From the NCBI RefSeq assembly GCF_017351175.1, contig NZ_JAFMPN010000001.1:203582-267581 (forward strand): 64,000 nt of DNA, written 5' to 3'. The position numbers and the translations under genes are program-made. Positions 41,513 to 51,556 of the stretch are shown in pieces. The DNA is from Desulfovibrio sp. Huiquan2017. Lineage in GTDB: Bacteria; Desulfobacterota; Desulfovibrionia; Desulfovibrionales; Desulfovibrionaceae. The notes beneath the pieces are model-generated. The model was not told where the DNA came from. It saw only the letters and a program-made list of their open reading frames with translations, and made no database searches. Positions within the stretch are counted from its first letter, which is position 1. Every line of letters begins with the position of its first letter.

Positions 41513-41599
41513 TTAACAAGGGGCAAAAGACTAAATCATCCTCAAGATTATGCACCGGATGCACGATGCGGCCCCGGACGGGGCCAGGCGGCGGAGACG

Positions 41600-41630
41600 A
41601 AAAAGCCCCGGAGGCGAACACCTCCGGGGC
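41600..41630 (-). terminator. Terminator of the thi operon
   Basis: On the minus strand a 10-bp perfect stem (41605-41614 with 41621-41630), 6-base loop, then five T, 26 bases after thiC. Confidence 0.9.
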
Positions 41631-41655
41631 CGGTTTACGCGGTCGGACGGCGATT

Positions 41656-42960
41656 CTAGTCGTCCAGCTGGATATCCTTGCCCTCCAGGACGCGATTCAT
41701 GTTGCGCACGGCGCACATCTTGCCGCACATGGTGCAGGAATCCTTGTGCTCGGGCTCCGAGGACTTGCGGTATTCCACGGGCTTGACCGGATCCATGGCC
41801 AGGGCGAACTGAGCGTCCCAGTCCAGGGCCGCGCGGGCCTTGGCCATGTTGTTGTCCCAGTCGGTCGCACCGGGGTAGCCTTTGGCGATATCTGCGGCAT
41901 GAGCGGCGATACGGGTGGCCACGATGCCTTCCTTCATATCTTCGAGGTTGGGCAGGCGCAGATGCTCGGCCGGGGTGACGTAGCACAGGAAATCCGCACC
42001 GGCCGCGCCCGCGATGGCCCCGCCGATGGCGGCGGTGATGTGGTCGTAGCCCGGGGCCACGTCCGTGACCAGCGGGCCGAGAACGTAGAACGGCGCGTTG
42101 TGGCACAGACGCTTTTCCATCATCATGTTGCCGGGGATCTCGTTCATGGCCATGTGGCCGGGCCCTTCGATCATGACCTGGACATTACGCGCCCAGGCCC
42201 GCGTGGTCAGCTCGCCCAAGGTAATGAGTTCCTCCACCTGGCAGGCGTCGGTGGCGTCATACAGGCAACCGGGACGGCAGCCGTCGCCAAGGCTCAGGGT
42301 CACGTCATATTCCTCGCAGATGTCCAGGAGGCGATCGAAGTGCTCGTAGAACGGATTCTCGGCATTATTGATCTCCATCCAGGTGAACAGCAGGGAGCCG
42401 CCGCGCGAAACGATGTTGGTCAGCCGCTTGGCGCTCTTGACCTTCTCGGCGGTGTGCTTGTTCAGGCCCGCGTGGATGGTCAGGAAGTCCACGCCGTCCT
42501 GGACATGGCGCTCGACCACCTTAAAGAACTCGTCCACGGTGATGTCCTGGAGGTTCTTGTCATAGAAGCCCACGGCGTCGTAGATGGGCACGGTGCCGAT
42601 CATGGCCGGGGACATTTTGACCAGTTTCTGGCGGAATTCCTGGGTCTTGCCATAGCAGGACAGATCCATGATGGCCTCGGCCTTCATGTCCAGGGCGGCT
42701 CGGACCTTGTCCAACTCGGGCTCCACGTCGCAGCAGTCCTTGGAAATGCCCAGGTTGACGTTGATCTTGATACGCATGCCCTCGCCAACGGCCTCGGCGT
42801 CCAGGTTCGTATGATTCTTGTTGGCGGGGATAATGACCGCACCACGGGCCATCCGCTCCATGAGGTCCTCGATGCGAATGTTTTCCTTGCGGGCCACGGT
42901 CTCCATCTGGGGGGTGACGATGCCCTTGCGGGCCGCGTCCATCTGCGTTGTGTAAGTCAT
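41656..42960 (-). CDS. thiC: Phosphomethylpyrimidine synthase
   Basis: A 434-residue radical SAM enzyme that turns aminoimidazole ribotide into HMP phosphate for thiamine. The C-terminal cluster motif CTMCGKMC is present (C-x2-C-x3-C form of the short ThiC type). [46 protein letters not shown] in shortened form and [16 protein letters not shown] are strongly conserved. Length fits the short, N-domain-less ThiC of anaerobes. It is the last gene of the thi operon, four bases after thiE. Confidence 0.97.
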   Translation of the reverse strand: MTYTTQMDAARKGIVTPQMETVARKENIRIEDLMERMARGAVIIPANKNHTNLDAEAVGEGMRIKINVNLGISKDCCDVEPELDKVRAALDMKAEAIMDLSCYGKTQEFRQKLVKMSPAMIGTVPIYDAVGFYDKNLQDITVDEFFKVVERHVQDGVDFLTIHAGLNKHTAEKVKSAKRLTNIVSRGGSLLFTWMEINNAENPFYEHFDRLLDICEEYDVTLSLGDGCRPGCLYDATDACQVEELITLGELTTRAWARNVQVMIEGPGHMAMNEIPGNMMMEKRLCHNAPFYVLGPLVTDVAPGYDHITAAIGGAIAGAAGADFLCYVTPAEHLRLPNLEDMKEGIVATRIAAHAADIAKGYPGATDWDNNMAKARAALDWDAQFALAMDPVKPVEYRKSSEPEHKDSCTMCGKMCAVRNMNRVLEGKDIQLDD

Positions 42961-42964
42961 GGGT

Positions 42965-43615
42965 TCACTCCTTCGCCGCTTTCATTGTTTTGCGCAGCGC
43001 GGTTATTTTTTCCGAAATATTCGTTTCCCCGACGATCTCGGTGACCAGAGCCGCGCAACGCGCGCCGTGCCGGACCACCTCGCCGAGGTTGTGTGCCTTG
43101 ATGCCACCTATGGCCACGAAGGGGATGTCGTGATGGGCGACCACATAGTCGAGGTACTCGAACCCCACGGGATCGACCACGTCGTCCTTGGTGTAGGTGC
43201 GGAAGATCGGGCCCACGCCGATGTAGTCCGCGCCGCGCCTGATGGCGTCGCGGGCCTGCTCCGGGCTGTGCGTGGACAGGCCTATGGCCATGTCCGGACC
43301 GACCAGCCGCCGGACCTCCTCCACGGGCAGGTCTTCCTGGCCCACGTGCACGCCGTCCGCGCCCACCAGGATGGCGATGTCGATGTCGTCGTTGACAACG
43401 AAAGCGGCCCCGGCTTCCCGGGTCATCTCGCGGATGGCGCGGCATTCCTCAAGCTTCGCGCCCGCCTTCTTTTCCTTTTCGCGATACTGGACGAGTTTGA
43501 CGCCCGCGTCGAGCATGGCCCGGACCACCTCGACGTTGGACCGACCCAGAGAGAACTTCTCGGCGGTCAGGCAATAGAGATCCGTGTCCAGGATATTCTG
43601 CCGGGTAATGCCCAT
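42965..43615 (-). CDS. thiE: Thiamine phosphate synthase
   Basis: A 216-residue TIM barrel that joins HMP pyrophosphate and thiazole phosphate. [37 protein letters not shown] and [16 protein letters not shown] carry the phosphate and Mg2+ contacts. The start ATG overlaps the thiF stop (TGATG). The alternative open frame upstream is not coding. Confidence 0.95.
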   Translation of the reverse strand: MGITRQNILDTDLYCLTAEKFSLGRSNVEVVRAMLDAGVKLVQYREKEKKAGAKLEECRAIREMTREAGAAFVVNDDIDIAILVGADGVHVGQEDLPVEEVRRLVGPDMAIGLSTHSPEQARDAIRRGADYIGVGPIFRTYTKDDVVDPVGFEYLDYVVAHHDIPFVAIGGIKAHNLGEVVRHGARCAALVTEIVGETNISEKITALRKTMKAAKE

Positions 43616-44244
43616 CAGATCCCCTCCTTGTTGTTCAGCGGCCCCAGGAAATGGGCCAGGACCACATCCGCCTGTTTGGCGGCGGCGATGCCCACCCGGG
43701 GCGACAAGGGCGGCGTGTCCAGATTGCACTCGGTGGTCCCGTCGCCGATGAGATAGAAGTTGTCCCGCACCTTGCGGGTGACCAGGGCGTCGCCGTCGCC
43801 GCAACCGCCGATGCCCGAGGCAGAGACCACCAGGCACCCCAGGGGCAGCAGAGCCTCGACGAGCCGCTTCTTGGCCTCGGCCCGGTCAAAGGCCTCAATC
43901 ACGGCGTCGCAATCGACGAACAGCCGCTTCACCCGGGCCACATCGACCCGCTCGACGTAGATTTCCAGTTCGAGTTCGGGATTCACGGCGCGCATGTTGG
44001 CGGCCAGGGCCTCGGCTTTGAACTCGCCCACCTGGAGGCTGAAGAACGCCTGGCGGTTGAGGTTCGAGAATTCCACGCGGTCGAAGTCCACCAGGACAAA
44101 ACGGGTGAAGCCGCTGCGCACCAGATGCATCGCGCAGTTGGAGCCGAGCCCGCCGCATCCGGCGATGCCGATCCTCGCGCGCTGCAACCGGGCCAGCCGC
44201 TCCTCGCCGATATGGACGGCGATTCCTTCCTCTACCCGATTCAC
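43615..44244 (-). CDS. thiF: ThiF-type adenylyltransferase for ThiS
   Basis: A 209-residue E1-like enzyme that adenylates the ThiS C-terminus. IGIAGCGGLGSNCAMHLVRSG is the nucleotide loop, FVLVDFDRVEFSNLNRQAFF the Asp-Arg motif. No CxxC zinc pairs are seen, as in the shorter 'ThiF family 2' type. I start it at GTG 44244 because GGAGG precedes it and the codon overlaps the thiH stop (GTGA). It overlaps thiE by one base. Confidence 0.92.
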   Translation of the reverse strand: MNRVEEGIAVHIGEERLARLQRARIGIAGCGGLGSNCAMHLVRSGFTRFVLVDFDRVEFSNLNRQAFFSLQVGEFKAEALAANMRAVNPELELEIYVERVDVARVKRLFVDCDAVIEAFDRAEAKKRLVEALLPLGCLVVSASGIGGCGDGDALVTRKVRDNFYLIGDGTTECNLDTPPLSPRVGIAAAKQADVVLAHFLGPLNNKEGI

Positions 44245-45389
44245 AGGCCCTCCTCCACGCCCTGCGGCGCGGTTTCGAAGATAGACTCCCAGTCCTTGAA
44301 GACCGGCTGGTATCCCTTGCCGCGCAGGGCCGCGCAAACCTCGTCCACGCTGCGCGCGTCGCTGATGTCGAACTGACCGGTGTTTTCCTCGCCGCAGGTC
44401 TCGTCGGAATGCCCGCCCACGGCCGTGGACACGCCCGCCGACATGCGGGTCACGCCCAACGGCAGGATGTTCTCACGGAATTCGGCATTCTCGCGCGTGG
44501 ACACGGTGATGCCCACCCGGGGCATGAACAGGCGCAGGGCCATGAGGAATTGGACCATATCCCTGTCCGAGACGATGGTTTGGGGTTCCCAATCGCCCAC
44601 GTGCGGCCGCATGCGCGGCAGGGACACGGCAATGTCCGTCTCCGGATATTTGTGCATGAGGTAGGCCGCGTGCAAACCGGTCAAGAGCGCGTCGCGCCGC
44701 CAGTCGCCGAGCCCCAGGAGTGCGCCGATATTGACCACGCGCATTCCCGCCATGCAGGCCCGCTCCGGCGCGTCCAGACGGAAGCGGTAATCCCGCTTGG
44801 GCCCCTTGGGATGCAGCACGGCGTACAGCTCCTCGTCGTAGGTCTCCTGGAACATGGTCATGCCGTCCACGCCCGCCTTGACCAGGCGCGCGTATTCCTC
44901 CTCGGTCAGGGCAAAGACCTCAATGGACACGGACGGAAAGTGTTTGTTCAGGACCTTGGTGCAGGCCTCAAGGTAGTCCACTCCGGTCTTGGCCGGGGCG
45001 TCGCCGGTGAGGACAAGCAGATTCTTGAGCCCGGTGGCCGCGATGGCTGCCCCCTCCACGTCCACTTCCTCCAGGCTGAGCATGGAACGGTGGATCTTGT
45101 TGGTGCAGTTAAAGCCGCAGTAGACGCAATGGTTGGTGCAGATGTTGGCCAGGTAAAGGGGCGTGAACAGGCAGACGGTCCGGCCGAAATGCTGGATGGT
45201 CAACCGGTTGGCCTTGCGCGCCATCTCTTCCAGCAGCCCGGAGGCGGCCGGGCTCATCAAGGCCATGAAATCCTCCACCGTGGCCGTGGTCCGGTTCAGG
45301 GACCGGAGCACGTCCTGTTCGGTGAAGTCGTCGAAACGCGCGTCGGGCAACGCCTCGGCGTAGGTTGCGATATGCGGATAAAAACTCAT
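44241..45389 (-). CDS. thiH: 2-iminoacetate synthase (tyrosine lyase)
   Basis: A 382-residue radical SAM enzyme that cleaves tyrosine to p-cresol and dehydroglycine, the anaerobic supply for thiazole. The cluster motif is CTNHCVYC (C-x3-C-x2-C) in a [14 protein letters not shown] context. [21 protein letters not shown] and the MRPHVGDW stretch match ThiH. It overlaps thiG by four bases (ATGA). Presence of ThiH in place of ThiO fits an anaerobe. Confidence 0.96.
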   Translation of the reverse strand: MSFYPHIATYAEALPDARFDDFTEQDVLRSLNRTTATVEDFMALMSPAASGLLEEMARKANRLTIQHFGRTVCLFTPLYLANICTNHCVYCGFNCTNKIHRSMLSLEEVDVEGAAIAATGLKNLLVLTGDAPAKTGVDYLEACTKVLNKHFPSVSIEVFALTEEEYARLVKAGVDGMTMFQETYDEELYAVLHPKGPKRDYRFRLDAPERACMAGMRVVNIGALLGLGDWRRDALLTGLHAAYLMHKYPETDIAVSLPRMRPHVGDWEPQTIVSDRDMVQFLMALRLFMPRVGITVSTRENAEFRENILPLGVTRMSAGVSTAVGGHSDETCGEENTGQFDISDARSVDEVCAALRGKGYQPVFKDWESIFETAPQGVEEGL

Positions 45390-46165
45390 GCCGCGCCTCC
45401 CAAAAAGCCGGTCAGGGGCGAGGAGGCGTCGGCCAGCACATGCTTGGCGCCGGGGCCGGCCAGATAGGCCTCGCGCCCGGCCTTGACCGCGCGCCCGAAG
45501 GCGCGGGCCATCGAAACGGGATCGCCCGCCGTGGCGATGGCCGTGTTGACCAGGACCGCGTCCGCGCCCATTTCCATGGCCTCACAGGCTTCGGACGGAC
45601 GGCCGATGCCCGCGTCCACCACGATGGGCAGGTCGATCTCCTCGATGAGGATGCGGACCATTTCGCGGGTCTTGAGCCCACGGTTGGTGCCGATGGGTGC
45701 GCCGAGCGGCATGACCGCGGCCGCGCCCGCATCCACCAGCGCCTTGGCCACGTACAGATCGGCATTGACGTAAGGCAGGACCGTAAAGCCCTCCTTCGCC
45801 AGGATCTCCGTGGCCCGGACGGTCTCATAGCCGTCGGGCAGAAGGTAGCGGTTGTCCGAGATGACCTCGATCTTGATCCAGTCGCCGCAGCCCATGGCCC
45901 GAGCCAGCCGGGCAATGCGCACGGCTTCGTCGGCGTTGCGCGCGCCCGAGGTGTTGGGCAGCAGTTGCATGTGTTCCGGGATACAGTCCATAACGTTGCC
46001 GGTGGTGGATTCGAGATCCACCCGGCGCAGGGCCACGGTGATGACCTCGGAACCCGAGGCTTCGCAGACGGCCGGGATAACCCCGTCGTCGCCATATTTT
46101 CCGGTGCCGGTGAACAGACGGCTGGTCAGAATCCGGCCACCGATGGTGAAGCTGTCCTCGCTCAT
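45386..46165 (-). CDS. thiG: Thiazole synthase
   Basis: A 259-residue TIM barrel that builds thiazole phosphate from DXP, dehydroglycine and ThiS thiocarboxylate. [11 protein letters not shown] at the N-terminus, [22 protein letters not shown], the Schiff-base Lys in DWIKIEVI, and [30 protein letters not shown] are all present. It follows thiS by eight bases and overlaps thiH. Confidence 0.97.
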   Translation of the reverse strand: MSEDSFTIGGRILTSRLFTGTGKYGDDGVIPAVCEASGSEVITVALRRVDLESTTGNVMDCIPEHMQLLPNTSGARNADEAVRIARLARAMGCGDWIKIEVISDNRYLLPDGYETVRATEILAKEGFTVLPYVNADLYVAKALVDAGAAAVMPLGAPIGTNRGLKTREMVRILIEEIDLPIVVDAGIGRPSEACEAMEMGADAVLVNTAIATAGDPVSMARAFGRAVKAGREAYLAGPGAKHVLADASSPLTGFLGGAA

Positions 46166-46173
46166 GTGTACTC

Positions 46174-46374
46174 CTAACCTCCGCCCACGAAGCGGAGGAC
46201 TTCCAGATGATCACCGTCGTTCAGACGCACTTCGCCGAACTGTTCGCCGGGCACGATGTCCCCATTGCGTTCGACAACCACGGCTTGAGGCGCGATCTCC
46301 TTGAGTTCAAGCAAGGCGTGTATGGTCAGGGGCTCGTCCAGCTCCGCCGCCTTGCCGTTGATGGTGACGATCAT
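46174..46374 (-). CDS. thiS: Sulfur carrier protein
   Basis: A 66-residue ubiquitin-like protein with the essential C-terminal glycines (RFVGGG). It carries sulfur as a thiocarboxylate for thiazole formation. The start at 46374 is set by a GGAG site and the MIVTINGK family N-terminus. It is the first gene after the TPP riboswitch and attenuator. Confidence 0.94.
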   Translation of the reverse strand: MIVTINGKAAELDEPLTIHALLELKEIAPQAVVVERNGDIVPGEQFGEVRLNDGDHLEVLRFVGGG

Positions 46375-46400
46375 AGTGGTCTCCTTGCAGGCGCAATGCC

Positions 46401-46438
46401 AAAAAAAAAGCGCCTGTCTCCCGATGTGAGACAAGCGC
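46401..46438 (-). terminator. Attenuator terminator of the thi riboswitch
   Basis: On the minus strand an 11-bp stem (46428-46438 with 46410-46420, one G-T pair), 7-base loop, then nine T (46401-46409). It lies between the TPP aptamer and thiS, so ligand binding would let it form and stop transcription. Confidence 0.85.
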
Positions 46439-46466
46439 GACATGATGACGATATTCCATCCTGTGG

Positions 46467-46553
46467 CAGCTTCCCTACGTCGGTATTGCCCGAATCAGGT
46501 TCGAAGGGTCGGATCGATCTGATCCATCTCAGCCACAAGGGCCCCCCTAGCTG
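46467..46553 (-). ncRNA. TPP riboswitch (THI element)
   Basis: The minus strand shows the P1 arms CAGCT and AGCTG at the ends, the GGCTGAGATG core for pyrimidine binding, and the ACCCTTCGAACCTGAT and GCAATACCGACGTAGGGAAGC parts for the pyrophosphate arm. All sequence marks of a THI box are present. It controls the whole thiS-G-H-F-E-C operon, by transcription termination judging from the hairpin that follows. Confidence 0.95.
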
Positions 46554-46667
46554 GCAAAACACTATGCTCTTTTACAACCTCTGTAAAGTTATTCATAAAC
46601 ACTAAAGTACCCTATCGATTCCGCCGATAAGGGCTTCGTGGCACATAAGACAACGGGGGATTCGTTC

Positions 46668-47108
46668 ATGTTTTCCACACTGTATCAGGCAACCGGTTTC
46701 AAACGGGCCCTTGACTTGTTCGAAGCGGGTCGGTTCGACGAGGGCAAGGTCCTTCTCAAAAGCCTCCAGGATGAGTTCCTGGCGGTCTGCGATGAGAACG
46801 AAGCCCTCAAACGGCAATTGGCCGAGGTGGCAGAAATCCTCGATCTTGCTGAAAAAATTCACTTCGATGGTCAGAAATACTGGCTTGACGAGGACGATGA
46901 GCGCAAGGGGCCGTTCTGCCAGGTCTGTTATGACCGGGAAGGCCTCCTGGTCCATCTGCACGAACACGAAAATCATTGGGAATGCCAGAGCTGCCACAGC
47001 CTGTATATGGCCTCCCACGAGACCGAAAAAACCGTTCCCAGGAAACCACGCATACGCGCCTCCCTTGAAAAAGGCCTCCCTCTGTTCCTGGAACAGGAAA
47101 TAAACTGA
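46668..47108 (+). CDS. Zinc-ribbon-like protein of unknown function
   Basis: A 146-residue protein. The N-terminal half is helical with heptad-like LKSLQDEFLAVCDENEALKRQLAEVAEILDL, probably a coiled coil. The C-terminal half holds two Cys pairs, C-QV-C and, 17-20 residues later, C-QS-C, typical of a zinc ribbon (CQVCYDREGLLVHLHEH then ECQSCHSLY). I use the ATG at 46668 with a GGGGGA site; a GTG at 46638 is in frame. It is monocistronic and ends at a terminator. Function unknown. Confidence 0.75.
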   Translation: MFSTLYQATGFKRALDLFEAGRFDEGKVLLKSLQDEFLAVCDENEALKRQLAEVAEILDLAEKIHFDGQKYWLDEDDERKGPFCQVCYDREGLLVHLHEHENHWECQSCHSLYMASHETEKTVPRKPRIRASLEKGLPLFLEQEIN

Positions 47109-47127
47109 CCCGATCAGAAGACGCGAA

Positions 47128-47161
47128 AAAGCCCCCGCGCGGCGCACCGTGCGGGGGCTTT
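47128..47161. terminator. Bidirectional terminator
   Basis: AAAGCCCCCGC (47128-47138) and GCGGGGGCTTT (47151-47161) with a 12-base loop, between convergent genes. Confidence 0.82.
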
Positions 47162-47176
47162 CCTTTCATCCCGGGC

Positions 47177-48589
47177 CTACAGGAACTTGGTCCCGAACAG
47201 GGTGGCGCGCCGCGTCCATAGTTCGGTCATGCCGTCGAAATCGAACCGGACCATGCCCCAGGCCATGTCCTCCACATCCATACCCGGCAGATAAACCTCC
47301 ACGAGCACATTCTTGGTCACCCGCCTATGGTCCTTCCACAGGCTGGAAGCGAAGTCCTTGAGCGCCGCGCGGTCGGGCAGTTTGGTGGTGGCCAGGAAAA
47401 CCTTAAGGGTGATCCAGATCTGGCCATACTCGCGGGTCTCGGACTTTTCGAGGAACTTGAAACGATAGCCGTGGGCCGTCTGGTCCGGGGTCGGGTCGGG
47501 CCGCTTTGCGTCCTTGAAGGCGGATCGGTCGATGACCAGGGTCTGCTGCTTCCCCGGCTTGGGGGCGGTCCGGGGCTCAATGGCCGGCTCGGGCGAGGCC
47601 TCGGGGGCCGAAGGCCGGGGGACGGACTTGACCGCCTCAGCCTTGATGGCGGCGGCCGAGACCTCGGACGCACCGGATTCGACGGGCGCAGCCGGAGAGG
47701 CGGAGGGCGTAGGCGCGGCCGGTTCGGCAGGAGCCGGACCCGCGGCCCGCGCCGTCACTCCCGCCTCGCGCGAATTGGCCTCCATGGCCGAACGCAGGGC
47801 GTAACCGATGGAACTGCTCTCCGAACGGATCATGTCGCTGGCCTTGAAGACCGCATACCAGCCGTTTCGCAGCAGCCCGAGCTGGACCATGTCACCGGGC
47901 CGCAAGGTCTGGACCAGCGGAGAATTGGTGGTTCGACTCTGATGCACGTTAACCTCATTGGTCAGGGCCACCCGGCGGACACCCTCGGACGGAGGCTCAG
48001 GCGCGGAGGCCGGAGCAGGCCGCTCCACCTCGCGGCGGGCGGCGGACGAAGCCGATGCACTCCGCTCCCCTGCCGGGACCGGCTCCAGATACTTGGCGCT
48101 GCAATAACCGATACCGTTCATCTTGGAACGGATGGTGGCATCGGACGAAAAGACCATGATCCACTCGTCTTCGGGAAAATCGGTGAGCACGGGCTCTCCG
48201 GGCTGCAGAGTGCGAACCTTCGTTCCCCGGACGCTCGGCTCGGAGCGGATGTTCAGTTTGGTCGCCGAACGGACCATCTCGCCCCACTCCTTGGGCTCGT
48301 AGCGCCCACGCGTCGGCTTGAGAAACTTGGCGTTGGAATAGCCTGCGGCCTTGGCCTCGCTCGGGTCCGTGGCCGAGGGCTCATACACGGCCACCCAACC
48401 GTTCTCTTCGTGGGCCACCCGAACCTTCTGCCCGGCGTACAAACTGCCGATCCACTCGGCGCGGGGCGAACGGCCATCGCGCAGGTTCAGCGGACGGTCC
48501 GCATACAGAATCCGGCCGAAGGCGAACGCGGAGGATGCGGCCAGAAGCAAGGCCAGGACGGCAACATAAATCAGGGAGAATCTACGCAT
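47177..48589 (-). CDS. Exported protein with three SH3-like repeats
   Basis: A 470-residue secreted or envelope protein. A signal peptide ends near AFAF (about residue 24). Three bacterial SH3-like repeats are visible at about 25-90, 105-165 and 205-265, each with 'LNVRS-like' words: PLNLRDGRSP, KLNIRSEPSV, EVNVHQSRTT. A Pro/Ala-rich linker (about 280-350) follows and a conserved-looking C-terminal domain of about 110 residues ends FGTKFL. SH3 repeats often bind peptidoglycan. The ATG at 48589 follows an AGGCGG site; skp ends 12 bases upstream, so the two are one transcript. Confidence 0.78.
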   Translation of the reverse strand: MRRFSLIYVAVLALLLAASSAFAFGRILYADRPLNLRDGRSPRAEWIGSLYAGQKVRVAHEENGWVAVYEPSATDPSEAKAAGYSNAKFLKPTRGRYEPKEWGEMVRSATKLNIRSEPSVRGTKVRTLQPGEPVLTDFPEDEWIMVFSSDATIRSKMNGIGYCSAKYLEPVPAGERSASASSAARREVERPAPASAPEPPSEGVRRVALTNEVNVHQSRTTNSPLVQTLRPGDMVQLGLLRNGWYAVFKASDMIRSESSSIGYALRSAMEANSREAGVTARAAGPAPAEPAAPTPSASPAAPVESGASEVSAAAIKAEAVKSVPRPSAPEASPEPAIEPRTAPKPGKQQTLVIDRSAFKDAKRPDPTPDQTAHGYRFKFLEKSETREYGQIWITLKVFLATTKLPDRAALKDFASSLWKDHRRVTKNVLVEVYLPGMDVEDMAWGMVRFDFDGMTELWTRRATLFGTKFL

Positions 48590-48601
48590 GCTCGTCACCG
48601 C

Positions 48602-49111
48602 CTATATCATGGAATTGAGCTCACGGATGACCCGATCCGTGATGTCCATGTTGCTGTCCACAAAACCGATGATCTCCGGGTCGGTCAGAATCATGGTGAA
48701 GCCCCGCTCCCGGGCTATTTCCTTGAGAATGGAGTCCGCCCGCCGCATGACGAAACGAATCAGACTGCGCTCCTCGTCCTGAATCTCCTGGTTGCTGTTC
48801 TTGACCAGTTGTTCATAGTCGCGCACGGCCTGACGCAGTCCGGTCTCGCGGCTCTGCTGCTCACTCACGGACAAGGCGTCCTCCTTGAGGCCCGCCTGCA
48901 ACTTGTTGACCTTGTCCAGGGCCAGGCGGACGCGCCGGTCCTTTTCCTTGCCCAATCCGGCCAGGTCCTCCTGGGCGATCTTGCCGATCTTCGACTCGTT
49001 GATGATCCGTTGCGGGTTGACGAACCCGACCTTGGAAACCTGGGCCAGGGAAGGGACCGCAGGAAGAAGCAAGACGGCGCACAGCCACAGGGATAGGAAA
49101 AGACGCTTCAT
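48602..49111 (-). CDS. skp: OmpH/Skp family periplasmic chaperone
   Basis: A 169-residue protein. A signal peptide (to about PSLAQ, residue 24) is followed by VSKVGFVNPQRIINESKIGKIAQEDL, the Skp start, and a long charged coiled coil (about 50-130). It escorts outer-membrane proteins through the periplasm. In many genomes skp lies next to bamA/lpxD; here it follows priA, so this may be a second copy. Confidence 0.87.
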   Translation of the reverse strand: MKRLFLSLWLCAVLLLPAVPSLAQVSKVGFVNPQRIINESKIGKIAQEDLAGLGKEKDRRVRLALDKVNKLQAGLKEDALSVSEQQSRETGLRQAVRDYEQLVKNSNQEIQDEERSLIRFVMRRADSILKEIARERGFTMILTDPEIIGFVDSNMDITDRVIRELNSMI

Positions 49112-49182
49112 AGGGAGAGATTACCTCGTTGTCGTTGCGGAATTGGGCCAACGTAGCCGACAACCCGGCCCCTTGTCGATAG

Positions 49183-51549
49183 CTATAGGGTGGACAGGGG
49201 ATCGAGGTCCAAGCCGGTGCGCACGGCGCGTGGATCGGGATTGGCCCGGACCAGGGCCGCGTACAGCCCCCGGACCTTGCTCCAGTCGTCGGACTTGAGC
49301 AGGCAGTTGAACCGCTTGCGGCCGCGCAGCATGGCCAAAGGCGCCGGGGCCGGGCCAAGCACGCTGATGCCGAGCGCCCTGCCTTGCTCGCGCAGGACCT
49401 GGCCCAGGAGATTCACGGCGGCCGGACCATTGTCGAAATCCGCCGGAAAACTGATGCGCACCAAGGCCATGTGCGAAAACGGAGGGTAATGGAACAGAGT
49501 CCGCCGGGAGACCTCACGATCGAAGAATCCCTGGTAGTCGCCGCTCAGGATCTCCTTCCAGATGGGGTGATCGGGATTGCGCGTCTGAATAAGCACCCGG
49601 CCCGGATGTTCGCCGCGCCCGGCCCGGCCCGCCACCTGGACCAGAAGCTGGAAAGTCCGCTCCGAGGATCGGTAGTCCGGCAGATTCAGGCCAAGATCGC
49701 CGTCGGCCACCACCACCAGGGTCACGCCCGGGAAATGATGTCCCTTGGAGATCATCTGGGTGCCCACCAAAACTTGGGCCTCGCCCCGCCCGAACGCCCC
49801 GAGGATTTCCTCCAGCCGCTCCTGTCGACGGGTGGCGTCGCGATCCAGGCGCAGGACCTGGACGTCTTCGGGCAACAGCTCGGTCAAGGCTTCCTCAAGC
49901 TGTTCCGTGCCTTCGCCCATGGGGATGAAATTCGCGCCCCCGCATTTACGGCAGGTCAGCGGATACGAATAGGTCCGGCCGCAATAATGGCAGACCAGCC
50001 GCTCGCGCCCCTTGTGATAGGTCATGCCCACCTCGCAGTCCGGACAGCGCACGGTCTCGCCGCAGTCCAGGCAGTACATGAGCGGGGCATAGCCGCGCCG
50101 ATTGAGCATGACGATGACCTGTTCCCCTGCGGCCACGGTCTCACGCACGGCCTCGCGCACCCGATTGGAGAGCAAGTGCTTGGAATTGCCCAACTCGGCG
50201 ATGTTGACCAGTTCCACCTCGGGCAGACGGGCGTCGCCCACCCGCTCTTTCAGGGTGGACACCCGGATTCGCCCGGCGGCCGCCGCCTGGAAGGTCTTGA
50301 CGTCGGGTGTGGCCGAACCGAGCAGGAGCAGGCCCTTGTTGCGGCCCGTGCGGAACCAGGCCACCTCCTTGGCGTGGTAGGCCAGCCGTTCCTCCTGTTT
50401 GAAGGACTCGTCATGTTCCTCGTCCATGACCACCATGCCCAGATCGGGCAAAGGCAGGAACACGGCGGACCGGGTGCCGACCACCAGGACAGGGTCCTCG
50501 CCCCGGGCCAATTCGCGGAAGGAGGCCTCCCGCTTTTTCGGGCTCTGATAGCCGTGGTAGAAAATCGTCCGGTACTGCGGGAACCGCCGGGCCACGGTGC
50601 GGTAGAGCTGACAGGCCAGGGCCACCTCGGGCGCGAGAAAAAGCACGGACCTGCCCCGCTCCAAGAGACGCCGGGCCATCTCCATATACAGCACGGTCTT
50701 GCCGCTGCCGGTCACGCCGTGAACCAGGTGTGCGCCCCCGCCCCCGTCCAGGGTCTCGGTCAATTCGTCCAGGGCGACCCGCTGCTCGTCGGTCAACGTG
50801 AACTCGCAGCCCGGATCGTCCGCGTCCTCGCCGCCGGCCCGGTCCACTTCGGCCAGGAGATCGGCGGTCAATTCGCCCATGCGGACCACGCCCGCGCTCT
50901 CCAGCTTGACGGCCACATCCGGAGCCCAGTCTCCCAGGGAATGACGTAGTGAGTACAGGCTCTGCGGCCCGTTCTCCATGAGGTGCTCAAGAAGGTGAAG
51001 CTGCCGCTTGGCATTGGGCCGCACGGCCCACGGCGGGTCGGATTCAAGCGATACGAACCGTTCCTCGGCTTCCTTTTTGGCGTTGACGCGCACGCGCATG
51101 CGACCGTCCAGCCAAAGCGCCAGGAACGCGGCCCGATCCTTGTCCCCGGCCCGGACGATGTCCGAGGGACGCAGGGACGCAGGCAGGTCGCGTTCGGTCA
51201 TGTGCCGGTCCACCTTGAAACTCACCGCCGCCGTGCGCAAACCGCGCGGCAGGGCGATCTCCAGGATGCGGCCCACATGGACCATCTGGCGGGCGGCCAG
51301 GTTCACGGCCATATCCACGAAATCCTTGTCCAGCAGCGGCGTGCGTTCGAGCGGCCAGATCATCTCCCGGATTTCCACACCTTCGGGCGCGACATCGGCC
51401 GGACCGACCACCACGCCAGCCCGGTGGGACTTGCCGAAGGGGATGATCACCCGCTGCCCCGGGGAAAGAGACGGGAAATGGAGAGGACGCCCGTAGGTCC
51501 ACGTCGCATAGGGCGGACTGACGAGCGTTACTTGCCAGAGATCGGCCAT
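49183..51549 (-). CDS. priA: Primosomal protein N' (replication restart helicase)
   Basis: A 788-residue 3'-5' helicase that reloads replisomes at stalled forks. An N-terminal PriA domain is followed by Walker A HGVTGSGKT, the DEEHD box and helicase motifs. Two zinc-binding sets interrupt the helicase: CLDCGETVRCPDCEVGMTYH and LVCHYCGRTYSYPLTCRKCGG. Motif VI reads VQVAGRAGRGEHPGRVLIQT. Length is normal. The start at 51549 follows the upstream gene by seven bases. Confidence 0.96.
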   Translation of the reverse strand: MADLWQVTLVSPPYATWTYGRPLHFPSLSPGQRVIIPFGKSHRAGVVVGPADVAPEGVEIREMIWPLERTPLLDKDFVDMAVNLAARQMVHVGRILEIALPRGLRTAAVSFKVDRHMTERDLPASLRPSDIVRAGDKDRAAFLALWLDGRMRVRVNAKKEAEERFVSLESDPPWAVRPNAKRQLHLLEHLMENGPQSLYSLRHSLGDWAPDVAVKLESAGVVRMGELTADLLAEVDRAGGEDADDPGCEFTLTDEQRVALDELTETLDGGGGAHLVHGVTGSGKTVLYMEMARRLLERGRSVLFLAPEVALACQLYRTVARRFPQYRTIFYHGYQSPKKREASFRELARGEDPVLVVGTRSAVFLPLPDLGMVVMDEEHDESFKQEERLAYHAKEVAWFRTGRNKGLLLLGSATPDVKTFQAAAAGRIRVSTLKERVGDARLPEVELVNIAELGNSKHLLSNRVREAVRETVAAGEQVIVMLNRRGYAPLMYCLDCGETVRCPDCEVGMTYHKGRERLVCHYCGRTYSYPLTCRKCGGANFIPMGEGTEQLEEALTELLPEDVQVLRLDRDATRRQERLEEILGAFGRGEAQVLVGTQMISKGHHFPGVTLVVVADGDLGLNLPDYRSSERTFQLLVQVAGRAGRGEHPGRVLIQTRNPDHPIWKEILSGDYQGFFDREVSRRTLFHYPPFSHMALVRISFPADFDNGPAAVNLLGQVLREQGRALGISVLGPAPAPLAMLRGRKRFNCLLKSDDWSKVRGLYAALVRANPDPRAVRTGLDLDPLSTL

Positions 51550-51556
51550 GGCGGGA

